64,000 bases of DNA from Sinosporangium album (lineage in GTDB: Bacteria; Actinomycetota; Actinomycetes; Streptosporangiales; Streptosporangiaceae), in contig NZ_FNCN01000012.1 in assembly GCF_900100605.1 (NCBI RefSeq), positions 33,626 to 97,625 on the forward strand, written 5' to 3'. Below the pieces are notes generated by a model. That model had not been told where the DNA came from, searched no databases, and saw only the letters and a list, made by a program, of their open reading frames with translations. Every line of letters starts with the position of its first letter. Position 1 is the first letter of the stretch. This document shows positions 61,588 through 64,000 of this stretch, one piece after another. The position numbers were made by a program, and so were the translations under genes.

Positions 61588-62354
61588 CAGTTCAGCGGCA
61601 CCAACACGGCGCCGTCCCAACGCCCCGCCACCGTCAACGCGGTCTCGGCCGCCCCAGTCCATAGCGACGGCACCCACCCCGCAGCCACGACAGGTCCGAT
61701 CAACTCCGCGGAATCTGAAACCGCGAGATCGTCCAGATAGAAATCCGCCACGAGCGGGCTCGTGGTCGTCGGCCCGAAACGGCACGTGTCTATGAGGGTC
61801 ATACCGGCGGGGGGAGTGCCGGCCGCAGATGCGAGCGGCGAAACCGACTCACCCGCAAACACGTAAGCCCGAATCTCCGACGCCGTGGCCGTCAACTCGA
61901 AACGCGTAACCTGGTTCAGCGGAATCACATCGTTCCCGGACGACCCGAGTTGGACGTTGGCGCCGGTCCTGATCCGTATCTGGCCAGCCTGCGCACCCGC
62001 ACCAGAACCAGCAAGCTCAATCTTCCATTGCTGCGTAGCGTTATTCGCCGTGTAACCGCTTGCGAGCGTGAACGACGTCGAACCGTACGCGGCCAGCTCC
62101 ACATAGAGGCGGAGAGCGTAGACACTCAGACCGGCCGCGCCGAAGACCGGCTGACCGAATGCGACCCAAGACGCCCCGGCGGCGCCGTTGTTCGAGACGC
62201 GGATACGGGGGCTTCGCGGCCCTCCCGAAACCACGGTCCGGGTGCCGGTGGCCGCGAGCGTCCCGAACGGCGTATCACCAGCACCCACAGTAGAGGACGT
62301 GAGAGGCGTTCCGTCGGCCAGGCCATCGCCCGACCACTTCGCTATGACAGGCAA
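61587..62354 (-). CDS. Minor tail/receptor-binding-like protein
   Basis: A 255-aa protein rich in Gly/Ala/Thr beta strands with a jelly-roll (concanavalin-like) feel: RIRVSNNGAAGASWVAFGQP, WKIELAGSGAGAQAGQIRIR, FYLDDLAVSD. Position after the collagen-like fibre supports a tail-tip role. Confidence 0.6.
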   Translation of the reverse strand: MPVIAKWSGDGLADGTPLTSSTVGAGDTPFGTLAATGTRTVVSGGPRSPRIRVSNNGAAGASWVAFGQPVFGAAGLSVYALRLYVELAAYGSTSFTLASGYTANNATQQWKIELAGSGAGAQAGQIRIRTGANVQLGSSGNDVIPLNQVTRFELTATASEIRAYVFAGESVSPLASAAGTPPAGMTLIDTCRFGPTTTSPLVADFYLDDLAVSDSAELIGPVVAAGWVPSLWTGAAETALTVAGRWDGAVLVPLN

Positions 62355-62361
62355 TAGCCTC

Positions 62362-63300
62362 CTACGCGGTCCTCATTACGACAGTGCCTGCCGGAGTATC
62401 CGCAGGAACGGGATCAGTCGGCCCCAAAACCAGAACCGGCGACATCTTCACGCCAGACATGACGGTGAAACCGTCCTTATCGATCCCCCACAAGGTTCGG
62501 TTCCGAGTGAAATTCAAATACTCGACGATGTTGCCTGACTGGCCGGCGTTCGCATACATGCGCAAAACCGCATCCCAAGCAAAATGAGGCTGCCCCCGGA
62601 ATCCGCCCCATTCATTCATCCATCCCGTCAGGGTCCCTTGGATGGAAACTTCGGACACGTTGGGGCTGCCCGCAGTGATCGTATAGTTCCGGTTATGCCT
62701 GAAGAGAGGCGTCGGCGGGTCTGCCGTGAGCGTGGAAGCGCGAGGAACAGCAGTCGTATCGGCATATGTTTTGGCTGCGTTCTCGGCGGCCGTAGCCTTG
62801 TCCTGTGCTCCCGAGGGGGTCTCGACCCCAGTGACGTCAGCCGCGACATGGGTGTGTGAAGCGGCGGCGGCACCAAGAGCGGCCAGGGTGTGAGTGTGCC
62901 CGACAGCGCTATAAGCCGTGTCGTGATGGTGAGTGGCCACCGCGAAAGCGGCCGAACCCTCGGCCACAGTCAGGTATTGGGGGTGAGGGTCGGCGGCTGC
63001 CTCGTGGGCCGCTATCGGCGCAGGGTCACCCGGATCACCCTTCGGACCCTGGATTCCTTGGATACCAGGGTCGCCTTTGTCGCCCTTAACGCCCTGCACG
63101 CCTTGGGAACCGGGATCACCCTGAGGGCCCTGCGGCCCTTGCGGGCCCTCGGGACCAGGCGGGCCCTGCCCGCCACCACCCCCACCCGACAGGTAGCCGA
63201 TCTCCACCAGCTCAGGCGCGGCCTCGATAACGAGGATGACGTCCTGCCCGCCGTCGATCACGGTGACGTCGCCGCCGGAGATCTCCAGTATCTCAGGCAC
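62362..63300 (-). CDS. Collagen-like tail fibre protein
   Basis: 312 aa. [20 protein letters not shown] stretch with Gly at every third position (about 48-93) is a collagen triple-helix region, preceded by a beta N-domain and followed by His-rich trimer segments ([20 protein letters not shown]) typical of phage tail fibres and a C-terminal head. Confidence 0.85.
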   Translation of the reverse strand: MPEILEISGGDVTVIDGGQDVILVIEAAPELVEIGYLSGGGGGGQGPPGPEGPQGPQGPQGDPGSQGVQGVKGDKGDPGIQGIQGPKGDPGDPAPIAAHEAAADPHPQYLTVAEGSAAFAVATHHHDTAYSAVGHTHTLAALGAAAASHTHVAADVTGVETPSGAQDKATAAENAAKTYADTTAVPRASTLTADPPTPLFRHNRNYTITAGSPNVSEVSIQGTLTGWMNEWGGFRGQPHFAWDAVLRMYANAGQSGNIVEYLNFTRNRTLWGIDKDGFTVMSGVKMSPVLVLGPTDPVPADTPAGTVVMRTA

Positions 63301-63640
63301 CGGTGGTCACCTCCGGCCGCACAGTCACGGTGCCCTCGATGAGACGGACCACCCGCGCGTCAGGCGCGACCAGCTCTAGGTCATACACTCCGGCACGCCA
63401 CGTCCACGCGGACGTGACCGTGTCAGGGATGGAGAGAGTGATCTGCCCCGTGGTGCCGCCAATGGTTATGCGGCCATTCGCTGTGTCCAGCCGGTACAGC
63501 AGCGCCCCACCGATCCGGTCCCGCACTTCCATTCGGGCGGTCCAGCCCGTGAGGTTCACGGGGTTGCCGTCTTTGGACCATTTGAGGGCTCGTGCCCAGG
63601 TAGCCCCCTGGTCAATAGCGATTTTGTAGGTGGACGCCAG
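63293..63640 (-). CDS. Small tail protein, probably CTG-initiated
   Basis: 115 aa if it starts at CTG 63640, preceded by GGAGGG six bases upstream; translation would be (M)[20 protein letters not shown]. The first standard start, GTG 63559, would remove 27 residues of well-formed sequence and has no ribosome site. Beta-rich tail-tip domain, overlapping the fibre gene by eight bases. Confidence 0.62.
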   Translation of the reverse strand: MASTYKIAIDQGATWARALKWSKDGNPVNLTGWTARMEVRDRIGGALLYRLDTANGRITIGGTTGQITLSIPDTVTSAWTWRAGVYDLELVAPDARVVRLIEGTVTVRPEVTTGA

Positions 63641-63765
63641 CGGCGGCCCTCCAAACTCATGTGATGGGCATAGCCCATGCGGCTAGAGAGCTTTAAAGGT
63701 GAGGGTTAGCTATCGTCACCTGATCGTCAGTTGGCACGCGCCCGCCCAGATGAGATCACCGGGGT
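63641..63765. other. Phage-IS boundary
   Basis: About 125 bp between the tail gene start and the transposase. A small dyad (atgggc/gcccat near 63664-63680) is present; the insertion-sequence end may be near the TA at 63711, but the second end is outside the window. Confidence 0.4.
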
Positions 63766-64000
63766 ATGAGATACCCCGACGGCGGAGGACTGACCACCGA
63801 GCAGCGCAAACGCCGCGAGCAGCTGCGGATGCGCGCCGCCGACCTCATCGCCCAAGGCGCCACCGACACCCGGATCGCCCGCGAGCTGCGGGTCACCCCG
63901 ATGTCGGTCGGCCGCTGGCGCCGAGCCCTGGAGAACGGCGGACGCGCAGCCCTGACCTCCAAAGGAGCCGGCGGCGCCGAGTGCAGACTGAACCCCGCCC
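63766..64000 (+). mobile_element. IS630-type transposase, N-terminal part
   Basis: From ATG 63766 the frame runs off the right edge. [20 protein letters not shown] and [19 protein letters not shown] are the helix-turn-helix of IS630-family transposases, followed by the usual linker. The start codon is inside a hairpin (GGGGTAT/ATACCCC, 63761-63777). The IS lies where the upstream tail genes would be expected. Confidence 0.8.

Noticed and set aside
38300..63700. Search for integrase, excisionase, capsid, portal and terminase genes
   Set aside because: None recognised in any frame; the element is therefore described as incomplete or continuing beyond the window.

Overview
The window is high-GC actinomycete DNA. 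Gene style (WD40 Ser/Thr kinase, Lsr2, an MmpS-type lipoprotein, twin-arginine PhoX, a DUF2867 protein, many GTG starts) suggests a filamentous genus, perhaps Streptosporangiaceae such as Nonomuraea or Streptosporangium; this placement is inference. It falls into three blocks: a specialised-metabolite cluster (1-21.2 kb), ordinary chromosome (21.5-38.3 kb) and a prophage or related integrated phage DNA (about 38.3-63.7 kb), closed on the right by an IS630-type transposase.

Metabolite cluster. A minus-strand operon (7658 down past base 1) holds a sugar-1-phosphate nucleotidyltransferase, an acyl-adenylate ligase, a UDP-sugar dehydrogenase, an epimerase/dehydratase, a GT4 glycosyltransferase, a DegT-type aminotransferase and the start of a glycoside hydrolase. 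Divergent from it are a glycosyltransferase-SDR fusion and UDP-galactopyranose mutase. Then come an aldehyde dehydrogenase and an acyl-carrier module: ATP-grasp ligase, stand-alone ACP, Sfp-type phosphopantetheinyl transferase, double-hotdog MaoC protein, two acyl-CoA dehydrogenase-type proteins (one full length, one lacking the N-terminal half), a KAS-like protein and a KAS III. A radical SAM enzyme with a CX7CX2C cluster ends the block. The combination suggests a sugar core (perhaps furanosyl, amino or uronic) carrying an acyl or amino-acyl chain loaded on the ACP by the ATP-grasp enzyme and tailored there. I do not recognise a described cluster with this gene set.

Chromosomal block. A MerR regulator faces a membrane protein across a MerR-type promoter. 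A two-component system and another membrane protein follow. Then come a decayed quinone oxidoreductase, a membrane-anchored SAVED-like protein, a WD40 receptor kinase, a PhoX phosphatase with PHO-box-like repeats, a BtrH-N/C39-like protein, a secreted protein, an MmpS-like lipoprotein and a secreted glycerophosphodiesterase. The last gene is a DUF2867 oxidoreductase missing its N-terminal half exactly where phage DNA begins.

Prophage block. Plus-strand genes encode phage replication and nucleic-acid functions (Cas4/RecB-like exonuclease, zinc-finger protein, RecA/DnaB-like ATPase, resolvase-like nuclease, small RNA-ligase-like protein, primase in two frames, DUF3310, sigma-like protein), many small orphans, an Lsr2, a second Lsr2-tailed zinc protein, a VPGPT-repeat membrane protein and a DUF3987-like protein. 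A minus-strand group (47.8-50.6 kb) diverges from an XRE/TPR regulator. A minus-strand tail-tip group (collagen-like fibre, holin-like protein) sits at the right end. No integrase, capsid, terminase or tail tape-measure gene is visible, so the element is incomplete or continues to the right. A 1.4-kb non-coding stretch (53.1-54.5 kb) with G+T-rich DNA, direct repeats, palindromes and a tRNA-like fold, together with several genes that seem to start at non-standard codons, are the most unusual parts of this block.
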